This document shows, piece by piece, positions 63,368-64,000 of a DNA stretch of 64,000 nt. Below the pieces are notes generated by a model. It was not told where the DNA came from and ran no database searches. It saw only the letters and a program-made list of their open reading frames with translations. This DNA is from JBMDXB01 sp048594975. GTDB taxonomy: Bacteria > Acidobacteriota > Vicinamibacteria > Vicinamibacterales > 2-12-FULL-66-21. Location of the stretch: contig JBMDXQ010000144.1 of assembly GCA_048594975.1 (NCBI GenBank), positions 8,176 to 72,175 of the forward strand. Reading direction: 5' to 3'. Position 1 is the first letter of the stretch, and each line of letters starts with the position of its first letter. Both the position numbers and the translations under genes were made by a program.

Positions 63368-64000
63368 TTGGTCATTCCGCACTCTCTGCTTGCACCCATT
63401 GGCCTGCTGCTGCTCCTGGCGCAGGGGCCTTCCACGGTTCGCGATCCGATCGCGCCCGGACAGCTCGCGCCCACGGCGCATGCGCCGGTCTCCGAGCGCG
63501 CCAGCGATTTGTGGCTCGTGCCCTCGGGCGGCGATCCCGAAGCGAAGACGATCGCGCTCTACAAACCGCTCGTCGAAGGCGTCCGGCAATACCAGCAGGG
63601 GAACTACGAGGCTGCGCTGCCGCTCGTCTCGAATCCGTCGCTCGCAAGCACGCCCCTCGCGCCGTACGCGCGTTACTACCAGGGCCTCTCGCAATTGCGC
63701 TCGTCGCGCGTATCGGACGCGCGCGCGACGCTCGATGCGCTTGCCGGCAGCAAGCCCGAAGGCCATCTCTCTGTCGCGTCGAGGGTCGCTGCCGGCGAAG
63801 CGGCGGAAGCCGCCGGCGATCATGCGACCGCGATTCGCATCTACGAGGAGGTCGCCCGTGAGAAGGCGTCCGTGATCGAGGACGTCCTGTCACGACTCGG
63901 ACGTGCGGCGCTCGCCGCGGGCGATCGCGCGAAGGCCGCGGAAGCGTTTCTCCGCGTCTACTACGAGTTCCCGCTGACCGACGCGGCGACGACGGCCGCG
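63368..64000 (+). CDS. Soluble lytic transglycosylase-like protein, N-terminal part
   Basis: Reads open from TTG 63368 to the window end (211 codons). The N-terminus has a short hydrophobic signal (SLLAPIGLLLLLAQG), then TPR-like helical repeats (EGVRQYQQGNYEAALPLVSN, YARYYQGLSQLRSSRVSDAR, AAEAAGDHATAIRIYEEVAR, LGRAALAAGDRAKAAEAFLR). This fits the superhelical U-domain of Slt70-type murein transglycosylases, but the catalytic domain lies beyond the window, so a generic TPR lipoprotein is possible. The start codon is uncertain. Confidence 0.6.
   Translation, partial: MVIPHSLLAPIGLLLLLAQGPSTVRDPIAPGQLAPTAHAPVSERASDLWLVPSGGDPEAKTIALYKPLVEGVRQYQQGNYEAALPLVSNPSLASTPLAPYARYYQGLSQLRSSRVSDARATLDALAGSKPEGHLSVASRVAAGEAAEAAGDHATAIRIYEEVAREKASVIEDVLSRLGRAALAAGDRAKAAEAFLRVYYEFPLTDAATTAA

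Noticed and set aside
1..64000. CRISPR array
   Set aside because: No regularly spaced repeat-spacer pattern was seen; the Cas4-like motifs belong to DUF2779 and RecB-like proteins without cas neighbours.

Overview
The window is high-GC DNA that most likely comes from an Acidobacteriota genome (Vicinamibacteria-like). The argument is indirect: the right-hand core segment carries a duplicated MacB/FtsX-type permease with no ATPase partner (the ADOP type abundant in that phylum) and a two-domain-style tmRNA gene. No rRNA or marker protein is available to fix the taxon.

Layout. (1) 1-3435: a run of integron gene cassettes, with five attC sites and four same-strand cassettes: a small membrane protein, a lipoprotein, a twice-frameshifted AlbA_2/Schlafen-like gene, and an Nmad2-like protein. 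No integrase is in view. (2) 3485-4440: an IS5-type transposase with a +1 frameshift, then tandem IS-end-like repeats. (3) 4550-8518: a DUF262 protein, a transposase scrap and two unrecognised minus-strand genes. (4) 8648-26687, minus strand: a defence block. In transcription order it is a UvrD/RecB-like helicase-nuclease, a PLD nuclease, a beta-class adenine methyltransferase, a type III Res-like helicase-nuclease ending in a LexA-like S24 domain, a GHKL ATPase with a DUF3883-like end, and then a translationally coupled ATPase - PIN nuclease - RNA ligase trio. (5) 26876-30827, plus strand, divergent from UvrD: a coupled trio of RecB-like nuclease, an unrecognised 518-aa protein and an Upf1-like SF1 helicase. 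This is my best candidate for an undescribed system. (6) 31-36 kb: unknown genes, decayed DNA and an AIPR-family abortive-infection protein. (7) 36.5-46.4 kb: plasmid/ICE-like accessory genes, including DUF932, ERCC4 nuclease, a Cas4-like/DEDD exonuclease fusion (DUF2779), a MerR-VWA operon with an operator inside its promoter, a GDSL hydrolase, and a nuclease-like plus YbjN-like pair. (8) 46.5-57 kb: orphan proteins, an HDAC-like hydrolase, a fused ADP-ribosylglycohydrolase-PARG, a second YbjN-like protein and a NERD-UvrD helicase. (9) 56.5-59.3 kb: an HTH protein, a perfect palindrome, a small ORF and a large serine recombinase that runs into the 3' end of ssrA (tmRNA). This marks the right boundary of an integrated island. 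(10) 59.4-64 kb: core-like genes, namely the ADOP permease, a coiled-coil/GAF protein and the start of a lytic transglycosylase-like protein.

How the parts fit. The serine recombinase beside tmRNA explains how the island (58.9 kb or more; its left end is outside the window) arrived. The integron cassettes, IS remnants and frameshifts show continued turnover. Most cargo reads as anti-phage or genome-conflict machinery: modification plus restriction helicases, several nuclease folds, an RNA cutting/sealing trio, AIPR, DUF262 and ADP-ribose hydrolysis. Functions are inferred from motifs read by eye; no database search was possible.
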